This document shows positions 1 to 9,954 of a DNA stretch of 63,741 bases, piece after piece (the first letter of the stretch is position 1; every line of letters starts with the position of its first letter). Below the pieces are notes generated by a model, which was given only the letters and a program-made list of their open reading frames with translations, did no database searches and was not told the origin of the DNA. The position numbers and the translations under genes are program-made. Origin of the DNA: Nostoc sp. UCD121 (lineage in GTDB: Bacteria; Cyanobacteriota; Cyanobacteriia; Cyanobacteriales; Nostocaceae). Where the stretch lies: NCBI RefSeq assembly GCF_014222285.1, contig NZ_JACKZS010000019.1, positions 1 through 63,741 on the forward strand. Direction: 5' to 3'.

Positions 1-881
1 CCTGCATCTTCTATTTCTAAAAGTTCTGGAATAGTCACAAAGCGATAGCCTTGCTTTCTAAAGTTGCTAATAATTTCTGGTAAAGCTTGTACAGTTCGAG
101 AACGGTTCCCACCACCATCATGCATTAGCACAATACCACCAGGTTTTGAATCTTTAATTACGTTATCGATCAACTTTGGTACAGTCGGTAATTTGTAGTC
201 TGTTGAGTCAGCCGACCACATGATCACAGCATACTTCTGTCCTCTAGCATAAGCAGACAATCCATTGTGCAGATTCCCACCAGGCGGTCGGAAGAGATTT
301 GTTTTAGCGCCTGTGATTTGATAGATTAGGTCTGTTGTGCGATCAATTTCAAAAGCTGCTGCTTGTTGATTAAAAAAGTGATACCAGTGATGCCAAGTAT
401 GGTTAGCAATGACATGACCTTCTGTTACAATTTTTTTTCCTATTTCTGGATAATTTTTTAGGTTCTGTCCAACAACAAAAAACGTTCCTTTGATATTATT
501 TGATTTCAGAATATCTAGCACTTGCTCTGTAGTGTCAGGCCAAGGGCCATCATCAAAGGTCAGAGCAATCACTTTTTCACCCTGAGTTAGTTTTGCCTCT
601 TCAATTATTGCCCCTTGAAAACGTGATGGCAAAGCGTAGGATAGCCCTTTTGTTTGTGCTTCTTGCTGCCAACTTGTAAACATCGCCGCTTTTAATTTCT
701 CAATGCGCTGCTGAGTTCCTACATTTGCAGCCACATCCTTGACATCGATATTTTGTCTACTCTGAGCCTCTGAGGTATTTGGTCTGAGAAGCATCATGAA
801 AGCAAGGCTAAAAACACCACCTAAAGCAAGCAGTGCAATTAATATTCCTTCTGGCCACAGAAACGACTTATTGTTTTCCAC
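1..881 (-). CDS. Polysaccharide deacetylase (NodB homology), 3' end cut off by the window
   Basis: Translation of the minus strand gives an open frame that runs off the window start, so the C-terminus is missing. A GTG start at 881 is preceded by AAGGAG at good spacing. The protein has one N-terminal membrane anchor (about residues 8-31), a linker, then the NodB carbohydrate esterase 4 fold: motif 1 TFDDGPWPDT with the catalytic base and metal Asp, motif 2 HTWHH with the metal histidines, motif 3 FRPPGG, and a late VLMHDGGG motif. This family removes N-acetyl groups from peptidoglycan, chitin-like or exopolysaccharide chains outside the membrane; the substrate cannot be read from sequence. 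An ATG six bases further upstream is in a different frame. Confidence 0.88.
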   Translation of the reverse strand, partial: MENNKSFLWPEGILIALLALGGVFSLAFMMLLRPNTSEAQSRQNIDVKDVAANVGTQQRIEKLKAAMFTSWQQEAQTKGLSYALPSRFQGAIIEEAKLTQGEKVIALTFDDGPWPDTTEQVLDILKSNNIKGTFFVVGQNLKNYPEIGKKIVTEGHVIANHTWHHWYHFFNQQAAAFEIDRTTDLIYQITGAKTNLFRPPGGNLHNGLSAYARGQKYAVIMWSADSTDYKLPTVPKLIDNVIKDSKPGGIVLMHDGGGNRSRTVQALPEIISNFRKQGYRFVTIPELLEIEDA

Positions 882-2584
882 CTCATAGCTCCTTCAAAGA
901 TCCAACCATCAACCACGGTTATGACGGTACGTTATAGCACATTTTTTTTAGATGTCTTAAATACCAGTTAGTTACTGGTAAATTCTGAAAATTGGAATTG
1001 GGGCTAACGAAGATTCACAATAGACTATATGGCTTTAACTGAACCTACATACTTGAGATTTCAATGAGAATGAATGCTTACACAGTACCAAGTATTGTGT
1101 AATATCAACCTATTCATAAAAGGCAAGGTCTGCATTTCCACATTCTTACCTCTAGTTCTAAGAAGGAGTACAATTAGATAATTAGCCACACCCCAAAATC
1201 CTCTTAACAGGAGTTATGAATTAGTTTCTGTCTTTCACTTCACAGCGAAGACAGCATTATCATTTCAAGTTTTATAGCTTTACAAATAAGATGAGCTAGA
1301 CTGTCGCGTATAAAATTTGCAGTTTTCGCGGACTGAAGTTGTTATCTTCAGATATTCGGACAGGAAAGTTGTAAATTATACAACTTAGTGAATTATTTGA
1401 TTAACATACAAAACTACTTACAAGGGGCGGGGTATCTTTCAAAAATGAGTCTAGCAAACTGTTAGTTCTATTGTTGATAAGATATATTCTACTGCCTGCT
1501 GCTATTGCTTCTTTTTTAAGAAAAAGTTAAATTTTCAACTGACAGAATATTACCTTGTATTTTTTAGGAAATAGATTAGACGAAAATCGATTCAATATAG
1601 TTTCTCATTGCCAAGGGGCAGTTATTCGTTAATTTAGATACTTTTGACCAATTTAGCAAAAATAATTTTATCGGCAGTTTAATTCTATTTTTAATGCTGA
1701 TAATTTAGACTAAATTGCTAATGACTTTTGTCGATTAATGTTTTTCCCGATAATGATGGATATTTATATCTTATTAATAGTACACTTTAATATCTACTGT
1801 CACCGTGTAATTACGGAAAAATTTGCATATTACAGGCTAAGTTATTAAAATCATCATAATATTAGGAATTCGCTTCGATTTCTGAGATTTCTGAATTTAC
1901 CTGTATACGTAGGCAATAGTCAATAGGAAAGAAGGCTTTGTCAGCTGTACTGAGTCTTTGAAAAATCAAATATGAGTTTTAAATAGCATTTATACTATTG
2001 AATTCTACATTTAAATGTAATATTTTTTACTGCTATCACTTGTTAAGGCTGTAATTCTGTGTTTAAAATTACATTGTAATAGTAGTTAATTTTATGTAAT
2101 ATGACTTAATAATACATATCAAATATATTTAATTTTAACTCAACTACTAAGACTGACCTTGGCCTTTTTTCACTGAAGTGAAGCACATACTGTCAGATAT
2201 GTCGTAAGCAGTTTTGCTACTTAACGACCAATTGTCTGCTCAAATAAAAACCGACTGTATGTATAGCTTTATCAATTGATAACTAGCTTTTTTAGCAGAA
2301 GGCAATAAAACTGAAAATTATCTAATAACTTGCCTTATATTATAATTGCAGCAATTAGAATTAGGATTCTTAAATTATCGAGGAATCTTAATCATTAACT
2401 TAATATTGCCTTAAAGAGGTCATAGTTTATTTACAGCACTTTGACTTGTGTTTGGTAGATGTAATAACTGTATTGTTTAATATATGTATGGGTTTATGCA
2501 GAACCTAGATTGTTTATAAGTATACCTTTTGAGTCAAAATAATCAAGGTATTTGTCCCACTTCTGAAACTGGCTACAAATTTTT
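882..2584. other. Long AT-rich intergenic region without a recognisable gene
   Basis: About 1.7 kb between the divergently transcribed deacetylase and lepB. It is clearly more AT-rich than the flanking genes, and I see no open frame with a ribosome binding site and no tRNA-like fold. It contains many short palindromic TA-rich stretches and one GTA-N8-TAC match (listed separately). It must hold the promoters of both flanking genes and could hide small RNAs, but nothing further can be supported. Confidence 0.5.
2017..2030 (+). promoter_or_regulatory. Possible NtcA-type box GTA-N8-TAC
   Basis: The sequence GTAATATTTTTTAC matches the cyanobacterial NtcA consensus GTA-N8-TAC exactly, and a TAATTC hexamer lies about 22 bases downstream, the spacing usual for NtcA-activated promoters. 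In such AT-rich DNA a chance match is quite likely and the next gene (lepB) is about 550 bases away, so this is weak. Confidence 0.22.
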
Positions 2585-3157
2585 ATGATTCCTCACGAAA
2601 GTGATGCAAAAGAAGAACGTGCTTCGTCAAAAGTATGGCGTAGTTGGCAAGAAAATCTGATTTTAATTGCGATCGCATTATGTTTAGCATTTCTAATCAG
2701 AACTTTTATCGCCGAACCTCGCTATATCCCTTCGGATTCCATGCTGCCAACCTTACATACTGGCGATCGCTTGGTAGTTGAAAAAATATCCTACCATTTT
2801 CACCCTCCCATAACTGGAGATATTATTGTTTTTCAGCCACCCGCAGAACTACAACGTCGGGGATATCCTAAAGACCAAGCTTTTATCAAGCGGGTTATTG
2901 GCCAGCCTGGTGAGGTAATTAGTGTTGATTCTGGCAAAGTCTATCTCAACGGTCAACCCTTAACAGAAGACTACATTGCTGAACCACCAAATCAACCATA
3001 CCAAGCAGTGAAAGTCCCAAAAGACGAATTTTTTGTCATGGGAGATAACCGCAATGATAGTAATGACTCTCGCTATTGGGGCTTTTTACCGAGAGAAAAT
3101 GTCATTGGTCGAGCAACGTTTCGTTTTTGGCCTCTCGATCGCATTGGGTTCATTTAA
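2585..3157 (+). CDS. lepB: Signal peptidase I (type I leader peptidase)
   Basis: Membrane-bound serine protease that cuts signal peptides from exported proteins, including those going to thylakoid lumen and periplasm. At 190 residues it has the size of cyanobacterial LepB. One transmembrane segment (about 25-42) is followed by box B PSDSMLPTL with catalytic Ser52, box D AFIKRVIG with the general-base Lys102, and box E GDNRNDSNDSR at 153-163. The start ATG follows the long intergenic region; no neighbour overlaps it. The Ser/Lys dyad is complete, so it should be active. Confidence 0.96.
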   Translation: MIPHESDAKEERASSKVWRSWQENLILIAIALCLAFLIRTFIAEPRYIPSDSMLPTLHTGDRLVVEKISYHFHPPITGDIIVFQPPAELQRRGYPKDQAFIKRVIGQPGEVISVDSGKVYLNGQPLTEDYIAEPPNQPYQAVKVPKDEFFVMGDNRNDSNDSRYWGFLPRENVIGRATFRFWPLDRIGFI

Positions 3158-3277
3158 TTAATTTTGGATTTTGGATTTTAGATTTTTCTTTCAATCCAAG
3201 TTGCGCTGTAAGCGCACCAAAGGTTCGACTCAAAATCTAAAATTAGCAGAGTTAGAAGTTTTAAAATAACTTCTAAC

Positions 3278-3811
3278 TTAAAATCTTAAATAATACATCA
3301 GTTGAGCGATCGCATCACCAGGTAACTCTAGCCGTCGTTGAAAATCAGCTAGGTTACGGTAAGGCCCGGCTGATTGCCGATTTTGAACCACTGCTTGCGC
3401 TAAAGATAAATCTATAAATGGAATTTGTGCTAACTTTTCGACTGTTGCTGTATTCGGATTGACTAAATGCGTAGCACTTTCTAAAGATTCATGGTCATAG
3501 TAAATAAAATTCAGCAGAGGCTTTAATGGCTCCAGGCGCGGCGCTGGTATAGCCAAAGCCGCAGCGATGTCTTCAATACAGTAAAATTTAACACCAGAAT
3601 GGGAAAGTTCTACAAGCGATCGCGCTTGGTGAATTGACAACCCTGGTAAGCGTAACCAATCGTCTACAGTGGCTTGATTAGCATCAATGCGAATACCTAA
3701 CTTGGCCGCTATCTGAATTTCTTCCCCAGATTGTAGGCGATAGTAGGGATCGTTGAGGAGCTTGGCGCGGAGTTTTTGCAACCTGGGGTTCAAAGGTAGC
3801 CAGTTATTCAT
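3278..3811 (-). CDS. Helix-hairpin-helix (ComEA-like) protein
   Basis: A 177-residue soluble protein with repeated helix-hairpin-helix signatures: an early VDDWLRLPGLSIHQARSLVEL segment (trimmed core LRLPGLSIHQAR, about 52-63), and a C-terminal pair around NTATVEKLAQIPFIDLSLAQ and YRNLADFQRRLELPG. Such motifs bind the DNA or protein backbone without sequence preference. No membrane segment or signal peptide is seen, unlike true ComEA, so a role in DNA uptake is not shown; a conserved cyanobacterial HhH protein is the safest name. Convergent with lepB. Confidence 0.8.
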   Translation of the reverse strand: MNNWLPLNPRLQKLRAKLLNDPYYRLQSGEEIQIAAKLGIRIDANQATVDDWLRLPGLSIHQARSLVELSHSGVKFYCIEDIAAALAIPAPRLEPLKPLLNFIYYDHESLESATHLVNPNTATVEKLAQIPFIDLSLAQAVVQNRQSAGPYRNLADFQRRLELPGDAIAQLMYYLRF

Positions 3812-3905
3812 GTCGCTTACTTTAACCTATATTTGGGTCAAGTCCCCATCCCATAAGGGTTAATTCTAATGCGATGGGGGTTGAAATCCCCTTTTCGCTT
3901 ACATA

Positions 3906-3930
3906 ATTACGAATTACGAATTACGAATTA
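3906..3930. repeat. Heptameric tandem repeat ATTACGA
   Basis: Three copies of ATTACGA plus a partial one lie just past the stop of the TM2 protein. The same unit recurs at 16451-16468. Short heptamer tandem arrays of this sort are typical of Nostocales intergenic DNA. Confidence 0.85.
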
Positions 3931-3931
3931 T

Positions 3932-4306
3932 TTAAGAAATCTGGTCTAGCAATTGGCGGCGCTTTTGCTCAAACTCATACTCTGAAATCAGTCCATCCTG
4001 ACGCAAAGCATCTAATTCTCGCATTGCGTCAGCCATCGCTCCTACTTGATTACTTACCTTTTGTGAGTTCCTTGTCGCTGACTTGCCTAGATTAAAATTA
4101 CGATCAAAAGCTTCTTCGTCTTGAGCTAAATACCAAACTCCCTCAATAGCACTAGCTACCTTGGGGATAGGTGTCCAGGAAAGTAATACATACAAAACAC
4201 CCCAAAAAGGCTGTCCCAGATAGAATTTATGTAATCCTGAAATTGTCAGCGTGCCAGAAAAAGCTAAAACAGCAGCAACGCTTCGACTTTTGCGCTTAGT
4301 TAACAT
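3932..4306 (-). CDS. TM2 domain protein with C-terminal SHOCT segment
   Basis: A 124-residue membrane protein. Residues 8-62 form a TM2 domain: two hydrophobic helices separated by a short turn with the GLHKFYLGQPFWG signature of that family. After a hydrophilic linker the C-terminus (about 96-122) is a SHOCT motif, LRQDGLISEYEFEQKRRQLL, a short helical element often attached to membrane or signalling proteins as an oligomerisation piece. Function is unknown. The gene is divergent from the J-domain gene that follows. Confidence 0.82.
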   Translation of the reverse strand: MLTKRKSRSVAAVLAFSGTLTISGLHKFYLGQPFWGVLYVLLSWTPIPKVASAIEGVWYLAQDEEAFDRNFNLGKSATRNSQKVSNQVGAMADAMRELDALRQDGLISEYEFEQKRRQLLDQIS

Positions 4307-4490
4307 ATTTCTAATAAATCTACCAATACCACAGTTCCTACAATCAGACAGTCAACTACCCTGGCTTGCCCTTCAGACTTTTGAAATTTCCCACACAATT
4401 TTAGTATTTGAAGAAATTTGAGTAAGTTTCACATGACTGTGCATTGAGCTTTGATGCTAATTTTAAGTTTTTAACAGCTTTATTACTACT

Positions 4491-5414
4491 ATGTCACAGA
4501 CCTTACTACCGCCAGGATGGCTTGAAAAGCTTTGTGATCCTTACGCTGTGCTAGGAATTTCTGTAATTGCTGATGATCGCCAGATTTTCAAACGCTATCA
4601 CACTTTAGCGAAGCTGCTACATCCCGATCGCCATGCCAAAAACTGCAATCCAGACCAAAAGTTAGCAACGGCAATATTTAGCCATTTAATCAACCCAGCT
4701 TATCAACAACTGAAACATCGACAGAAACGCTTGATTGCGATCGCTATGCTGCGATCGGATGCAAGAGTTTTAGAGCAGAAGCCTTTGTCTTCTCAAAGTG
4801 CCATAGCTCAGGAAATTATGAAAATGTCTACACCCGAAGCAGAATTGTTTTATGAAGAAGCGATTGCCTGTTATGCAGAAGCTCAATACAAATCACTAGA
4901 TCAGTTTTATCAGGTGACGCAACAAATTACTATACTGAATTTAGTATACTTACGGTTCCATAAACCAGACCTCTTCCTACCGCAAAAGGCTGTTCCCATA
5001 ATCTCTGAAGTAAAAGTTAACCCAGTTGAATTGACATTAACTGATGTCAAACCAGTTTTGACAAACTACGCTCAACGTCACTACCAGCGAGCTATTGAAT
5101 ACGTCAGGCTAGGAAAGTGGCCCCTAGCCGTGCAAGAACTGCGCGATGCCATCAAGTTAGAGCCAAATAACAGCGACTATTATGCCTTATTAGGTTTGGT
5201 GCATCTCAAACAGAAATTTATGGGGATGGCTAGAGTTTACATCTGTCAAGCATTAAAACTTAACCCAAAAAATTCACTAGCTTTAAAATACGCTCCCGAA
5301 CTGAAAATTCAACTAGGTGAAAACACCAATCCTAAATCAATGGCTAAAGCTATGAGTATTGCGGCTTTATTAAGTCGCTTTACACAGCGAAAAAGTTCTC
5401 AAGTCAAGTGTTGA
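4491..5414 (+). CDS. J-domain protein with C-terminal TPR repeats
   Basis: Residues 15-62 are a DnaJ-like J domain with the invariant HPD at 44-46, which stimulates Hsp70/DnaK ATPase activity. There is no Gly/Phe or zinc-finger region, so it is a type III (DnaJ C) protein. The C-terminal third (about 195-272) carries two tetratricopeptide repeats, including LAVQELRDAIKLEPNNSDYY, which would bind a client or partner. It is probably a specialised DnaK co-chaperone; client unknown. It is separated by about 125 bases from the next gene, so an operon is uncertain. Confidence 0.87.
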   Translation: MSQTLLPPGWLEKLCDPYAVLGISVIADDRQIFKRYHTLAKLLHPDRHAKNCNPDQKLATAIFSHLINPAYQQLKHRQKRLIAIAMLRSDARVLEQKPLSSQSAIAQEIMKMSTPEAELFYEEAIACYAEAQYKSLDQFYQVTQQITILNLVYLRFHKPDLFLPQKAVPIISEVKVNPVELTLTDVKPVLTNYAQRHYQRAIEYVRLGKWPLAVQELRDAIKLEPNNSDYYALLGLVHLKQKFMGMARVYICQALKLNPKNSLALKYAPELKIQLGENTNPKSMAKAMSIAALLSRFTQRKSSQVKC

Positions 5415-5540
5415 AATTTCGGTAACAAACCGTACTAAAACCGAAGCTTCGTCACTAGATTACTCACCTAGACTAAAATAATAAATAGAAGTAAAACTAT
5501 TAAGCTACTGAGTCTGGGCGCTCAGTTTAATATAAGCAAT

Positions 5541-5864
5541 ATGGGATTCTTCGATTCTGAGATAGTTCAGCAAGAAGCAAAACAACTTTTTGAAGATTAT
5601 CAAGCGCTAATCAAGCTTGGTAACAACTACGGCAAATTTGACCGGGATGGCAAAAAGCTGTTTATTGAGCAAATGGAAGCCATGATGGATCGGTATCGCA
5701 TCTTTATGAAGCGCTTCGAGCTATCAGAAGATTTTATGGCACAAATGACGGTAGAACAACTGAAAACGCAATTAGGTCAATTCGGTGTCACCCCGCAACA
5801 AATGTTTGACCAAATGCACCTGACTTTAGAACGGATGAAAGCCGAGCTAGAAAAACAGGCTTAG
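5541..5864 (+). CDS. DUF1825 family protein
   Basis: A 107-residue highly charged, mostly helical protein without cysteines, signal peptide or membrane segment. The opening MGFFDSEIVQQEAKQL and the core FIEQMEAMMDRYRIFMKRFE match the DUF1825 family, found across cyanobacteria. The role is unknown. It is rich in Met and Gln and predicted amphipathic, compatible with a small coiled-coil or subunit-like protein. Its 3' end converges on the penicillin-binding protein gene across an inverted repeat. Confidence 0.88.
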   Translation: MGFFDSEIVQQEAKQLFEDYQALIKLGNNYGKFDRDGKKLFIEQMEAMMDRYRIFMKRFELSEDFMAQMTVEQLKTQLGQFGVTPQQMFDQMHLTLERMKAELEKQA

Positions 5865-5875
5865 TAAATTTTAGA

Positions 5876-5900
5876 TTTTGGATTAATTGCCAATCCAAAA
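5876..5900. terminator. Inverted repeat between convergent genes, likely two-way terminator
   Basis: TTTTGGATT (5876-5884) and AATCCAAAA (5892-5900) form a nine-base stem with a seven-base loop. The T- and A-rich arms give a U tract in either direction, and the stem sits between the convergent DUF1825 and penicillin-binding protein genes. Confidence 0.6.
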
Positions 5901-5921
5901 TCCAAAATTCAAAATCTCAAA

Positions 5922-7847
5922 CTATTGTGATTTGGGGCGAGAAAACTGGGAAGGTGGTTTGAAGTTTTCCACTGGTACATTCTTAAGTGCCTTCTCCATA
6001 AAATCTTTCCAGATGGGAGCAACCATACCGCCACCCGTGGCCCGGCTAGCTAGTTGTCTGTTGTCGTCTCTCCCTACCCAAACAGCAGTGGTTAGTTGTG
6101 GCACAGTGCCCACATACCAGATATCCTTTTCTGAAGAAGTTGTACCCGTCTTCCCAGCGCTTGGACGAGCGATCGCAGCACCTTTACCTGTACCATTAGT
6201 CACCACGGTTCGCATCACATCGATAATGGCTGCCGATGCCCAAGGATCTAGAACTAGCTGGGGTTTCGGGGTATTATCCAATAACACGTTACCACTACTA
6301 TCGGTGACACGGGCAATTACAGTGGGTGGAGATTGCCAGCCATAATTAGCAAAGGTAGCATAAGCACTAGCCATTTCTAGGGGAGTGACACCAATCGCAC
6401 CAAGAGGCAGAGAGGTAACAGGTTCCATCGGACTCATGATCCCCAAAGTACGGCAAGTTTCGATCACTCGATTCATGCCAACAGCCTTACCAATCTTAAT
6501 CACAGGAATGTTGCGCGACTGGGCTAAAGCCGTGCGAATTGGCATAGGGCCGCTAAAACCCCCATCATAATTTCTGGGAAAGTACCGACCATTACCATCT
6601 TGATAGCTGACTGGAGAATCTACCACCGTTGAGTCTGGCGCATATTTACCAGTAGCGAAAGCAGTATAGTAGACAAACGGTTTAAAGGAAGATCCGGGCT
6701 GACGTTGAGATTGGGTTGCACGATTAAATTCACTGATTTTAGGATCTACACCACCCACCAGTGCTTTAATAAAATGTGTGCGCGGATCAATTGCTACCAA
6801 GGCGATTTGATTCTTAGATAATCCCTGCCCAAGAAGTGATTTATGCCACTTAACAACAGTTTCCTCTGCCATAGTTTGGAAGTTGGCATCAACTGTAGTT
6901 TGTACGCGCATTCCGCCTTTGAGTAATGTCTCACGCCCAAACTTCTTAGCCAACTCCTGCGCTACGGTATTGGTTATATAAGGTAGGGCACTACCTTGAA
7001 AGGATTTGATTCTACCAAGTTTGATTTCTTGTTTGAGGGCATTGTCATACTCTGACTGGTTGATCCAGTTTAAATCCAGCATCCGCCCCAGCACTTCTTT
7101 TTGTTTCTGTTTTGCCAGCTTCATGCTCACAAAGGGGCTGAATTCTTCTGGTGCTTGGATCAAACCCGCCATCATTGCTGACTCACCCAAGCTTAAATAT
7201 TCTGATGACTTATTAAAGTAACTGCGGGCTGCCGTTTGTACACCATAATTGTTATGACCCCAATAAACTTGATTGAGGTACATTTCTAAAATTTGGTCTT
7301 TAGTGAGAATTTGCTCTAACCTGATTGCCAGCACTGCCTCCGCTAATTTCCGGGTAAAGGCACGCTTTTGAGACAAAAACAGGTTTTTGACCAATTGCAT
7401 AGTAACAGTAGAGCCACCCTCTTTGACTCCACCTGCTACAGCGTTAACTACTATAGCCCGACCAACACCACTGGGGTTGATACCGTGGTGATCGTAGAAG
7501 TGGCTATCTTCACTTGCTAATACCGCCCGTTTTAAGTTCGGAGAAATTCTATCCAGGGGTACGACTTCCCGGTTGGCTTCCCCGTGGATACTCGTTAAAA
7601 GTTTACCCTTAACGTCATAGATGTAAGTTGTTTCTGAGGGAAAGAAGTTACGTAGCTGTCTGACATCTGGCAAATTACGGAAACTAATGGCTAAACCAAC
7701 CAGTCCTCCGGCTACAATGGAACTTGCCAACATGGTAATTGAGAGGAGAGTACCCCCAGTTACCTGACCAACTCCTTTCAAAAACTCAAAACCTGATGAA
7801 GCCCGACGTTGTGGCTGTTTATCTTCAAAAGTCCTAGAAGACGACAC
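5922..7847 (-). CDS. Class A penicillin-binding protein (transglycosylase/transpeptidase)
   Basis: Bifunctional peptidoglycan synthase of 641 residues anchored by one N-terminal membrane helix (about 30-55). The glycosyltransferase 51 domain has the catalytic Glu113 in ASEDSHFYDH, the EGGSTVTMQLVKN motif and the RKLAEAVLAIRLE motif. The transpeptidase domain has the acylation motif SSFK (386-389), SRN (444-446) and KTGT (566-569). All catalytic residues are present. It polymerises and cross-links glycan strands at the outer face of the cytoplasmic membrane. It diverges from tyrS, with the two starts about 170 bases apart. Confidence 0.95.
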   Translation of the reverse strand: MSSSRTFEDKQPQRRASSGFEFLKGVGQVTGGTLLSITMLASSIVAGGLVGLAISFRNLPDVRQLRNFFPSETTYIYDVKGKLLTSIHGEANREVVPLDRISPNLKRAVLASEDSHFYDHHGINPSGVGRAIVVNAVAGGVKEGGSTVTMQLVKNLFLSQKRAFTRKLAEAVLAIRLEQILTKDQILEMYLNQVYWGHNNYGVQTAARSYFNKSSEYLSLGESAMMAGLIQAPEEFSPFVSMKLAKQKQKEVLGRMLDLNWINQSEYDNALKQEIKLGRIKSFQGSALPYITNTVAQELAKKFGRETLLKGGMRVQTTVDANFQTMAEETVVKWHKSLLGQGLSKNQIALVAIDPRTHFIKALVGGVDPKISEFNRATQSQRQPGSSFKPFVYYTAFATGKYAPDSTVVDSPVSYQDGNGRYFPRNYDGGFSGPMPIRTALAQSRNIPVIKIGKAVGMNRVIETCRTLGIMSPMEPVTSLPLGAIGVTPLEMASAYATFANYGWQSPPTVIARVTDSSGNVLLDNTPKPQLVLDPWASAAIIDVMRTVVTNGTGKGAAIARPSAGKTGTTSSEKDIWYVGTVPQLTTAVWVGRDDNRQLASRATGGGMVAPIWKDFMEKALKNVPVENFKPPSQFSRPKSQ

Positions 7848-8020
7848 GGCGATTTCACTTCCTCACTTATAAATTTAACTGTAATTGATTGGACGAAGCA
7901 AGGCGGTTAATTTTTTGCAATTATAGTAGTTTGGCAGATGAGAAAGTGGATAAATTGCAAGTGTTTATAACCAACTTAACTTCTAGTGTGCAAAACATAG
8001 CTAACAGTGGATTTTCTAGT

Positions 8021-9208
8021 ATGACGCAAGATTTTGCTTGGCTGCGTCGTGGTGTTGTAGAAGTTTTTCCACAACCAGTTGATGTTAACAGTGAAAGTCT
8101 AGAAAAGCTTTTGGCAACTACAAATAAACCTTTGAGGATAAAGTTGGGCATTGACCCTACTGGTACTGATATTCATCTAGGTCATAGCATACCAGTACGA
8201 AAACTGCGAGCGTTTCAAGATGCAGGCCATATAGCAGTTCTAATTATTGGCGATTTTACAGCACGCATTGGCGATCCGACTGGAAAATCTGAGGTGCGCC
8301 GCCAGCTTACAGAAGCAGATGTTGCCCAAAATGCCCAGACTTATCTTGACCAAGTACGTCCTATCTTGGATTTTGACACACCAGGAAGGCTAGAGGTACG
8401 TTATAACTCCGAATGGCTTTCTAAGCTCAACTTAGAGAAAATTTTAGAGTTACTCTCGACGATGACAGTGGGGCAGATGTTGGCGAAAGAAGGATTTGCC
8501 GATCGCTATAAAAAAGAGAATCCGATTTTTATCCATGAGTTCCTATACCCGTTAATGCAAGGTTTCGATTCCGTTGCCGTGGAAGCAGATGTGGAATTAG
8601 GAGGGACTGATCAGAAATTTAACATCGCTGTGGGTAGAGATTTACAGCGTCATTTTGGTCAAAAGCCCCAGTTTGGGATGCTGCTGCCTATTTTGATTGG
8701 TACAGATGGGGTGCAAAAAATGTCCAAGTCTCTAGGTAATTATATTGGGTTGTCAGAACATCCGGGTCAAAAATATCAGAAGTTGCAAGGGGTTCCAGAT
8801 AATCTGCTGTCACAATATTTTGAACTGCTGACGGATTTACCTTTGGACAATCTGCCAGAAAATCCCCGCGATCGCCAAACACTTTTAGCTTATGAAGTTG
8901 TTAAGCAGTACCACGGCGAAACAGCCGCCCAAGAAGCCAAAGAAGCAGCCCAAAGTGGCGGAAAGGAAGGTGCAGTTCCCGAATTTTCTCTAGCTGAGAT
9001 ATCGCATCCCGCTAAATTAGCTTATATTCTCAATGTCACTGGCTTATGCAAAAGTACAGGGGAAGGTAAGCGGAAAATTCAAGAAGGTGGAGTGCGTATA
9101 GATGGCGATCGCATTACCGATGTTGACACTACTTTTGCTGATTCTGCCCAGTTACAAGGTAAGGTTTTACAAGTTGGGAAAAATAAGTTTGTGCGTTTAG
9201 TGCCTTAA
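8021..9208 (+). CDS. tyrS: Tyrosyl-tRNA synthetase
   Basis: Class I aminoacyl-tRNA synthetase charging tRNA-Tyr. From the ATG at 8021 the protein is 395 residues, the normal length; the open frame reaches back to a TTG at 7889, but that extra stretch lies in the promoter region shared with the penicillin-binding protein gene and looks like no known N-terminus. The HIGH-type motif is HLGH (52-55) and the second signature is KMSKS (233-237). The C-terminus has an S4 RNA-binding domain ([13 protein letters not shown]). It is 14 bases from pyrF, so the two are probably cotranscribed. Confidence 0.96.
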   Translation: MTQDFAWLRRGVVEVFPQPVDVNSESLEKLLATTNKPLRIKLGIDPTGTDIHLGHSIPVRKLRAFQDAGHIAVLIIGDFTARIGDPTGKSEVRRQLTEADVAQNAQTYLDQVRPILDFDTPGRLEVRYNSEWLSKLNLEKILELLSTMTVGQMLAKEGFADRYKKENPIFIHEFLYPLMQGFDSVAVEADVELGGTDQKFNIAVGRDLQRHFGQKPQFGMLLPILIGTDGVQKMSKSLGNYIGLSEHPGQKYQKLQGVPDNLLSQYFELLTDLPLDNLPENPRDRQTLLAYEVVKQYHGETAAQEAKEAAQSGGKEGAVPEFSLAEISHPAKLAYILNVTGLCKSTGEGKRKIQEGGVRIDGDRITDVDTTFADSAQLQGKVLQVGKNKFVRLVP

Positions 9209-9222
9209 ATGGGGAGTAGGGA

Positions 9223-9954
9223 ATGGGGAATAGGGAACAGGTAGAACAGCGAGTTATTGTGGCATTGGATGTACCAGATGAACAAAGTGCGATCGCTCTT
9301 ATAGATCAACTTCCGCAAGTCGGTTTTTGGAAAGTCGGCTTAGAGTTGTTTACCAGCACTGGCCCCAAAATTCTGGAAGTCCTAAAGTCTAAGGAAAAGC
9401 GCATTTTCTTAGATTTAAAGTTTGATGATATCCCCAACACTGTTGCTGGTGCTTGCCGGAGTGCAGCTAGATATGGAGTGGATTTGCTGACGATTCATGC
9501 TACCTGTGGTAGAGATGCCCTGAAAGCCGCAATTGGAGCGGCACACGAAGGGGCAGCCCAAGCGGGTGTACAACCACCAAAGTTAATTGCTATTACCCTG
9601 CTGACGAGCATTTCTGCTAGGCAGTTGGCGTTTGATTTAAAAATACCCCTTGAATTGCCAGAATATGCTCTAGAAATGGCCCTGCTGGCTCAAGAATGTG
9701 GTTTGAATGGGGTAGTTTGTTCGCCTCAAGAGGTGGCACAGCTACGAGAGACTTGTGGAGATCACTTTTTGCTAGTTTGTCCCGGCGTTAGACCAACTTG
9801 GGCGGATAATGCAGATCAAAAGCGATCGCTCACTCCAGCACAAGCCATAAAAGCTGGTGCAGATTATTTAGTAATTGGCCGTCCCATTACTACTGCTACT
9901 GAGCCAGAGTTAGCCTGGAAGAGGATTTCTGAGGAGTTAACCACAGTGGCATGA
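9223..9954 (+). CDS. pyrF: Orotidine 5'-phosphate decarboxylase
   Basis: Last step of de novo UMP synthesis: decarboxylation of OMP. The 243-residue protein has the catalytic charged network [11 protein letters not shown] (Lys/Asp array), the phosphate-binding CPGVRP motif and the closing VIGRPIT loop. The first residues (MGNREQ) are coded by a stretch of the AATGGGGA-type tandem repeat seen between genes, so the start codon apparently lies in, or was extended by, a repeat. The true conserved start of the fold is [13 protein letters not shown]. Stop overlaps the next start (ATGA). Confidence 0.95.
   Translation: MGNREQVEQRVIVALDVPDEQSAIALIDQLPQVGFWKVGLELFTSTGPKILEVLKSKEKRIFLDLKFDDIPNTVAGACRSAARYGVDLLTIHATCGRDALKAAIGAAHEGAAQAGVQPPKLIAITLLTSISARQLAFDLKIPLELPEYALEMALLAQECGLNGVVCSPQEVAQLRETCGDHFLLVCPGVRPTWADNADQKRSLTPAQAIKAGADYLVIGRPITTATEPELAWKRISEELTTVA

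Noticed and set aside
5887..7221. Plus-strand frames within the penicillin-binding protein region
   Set aside because: They are shadows of the well-supported minus-strand gene.
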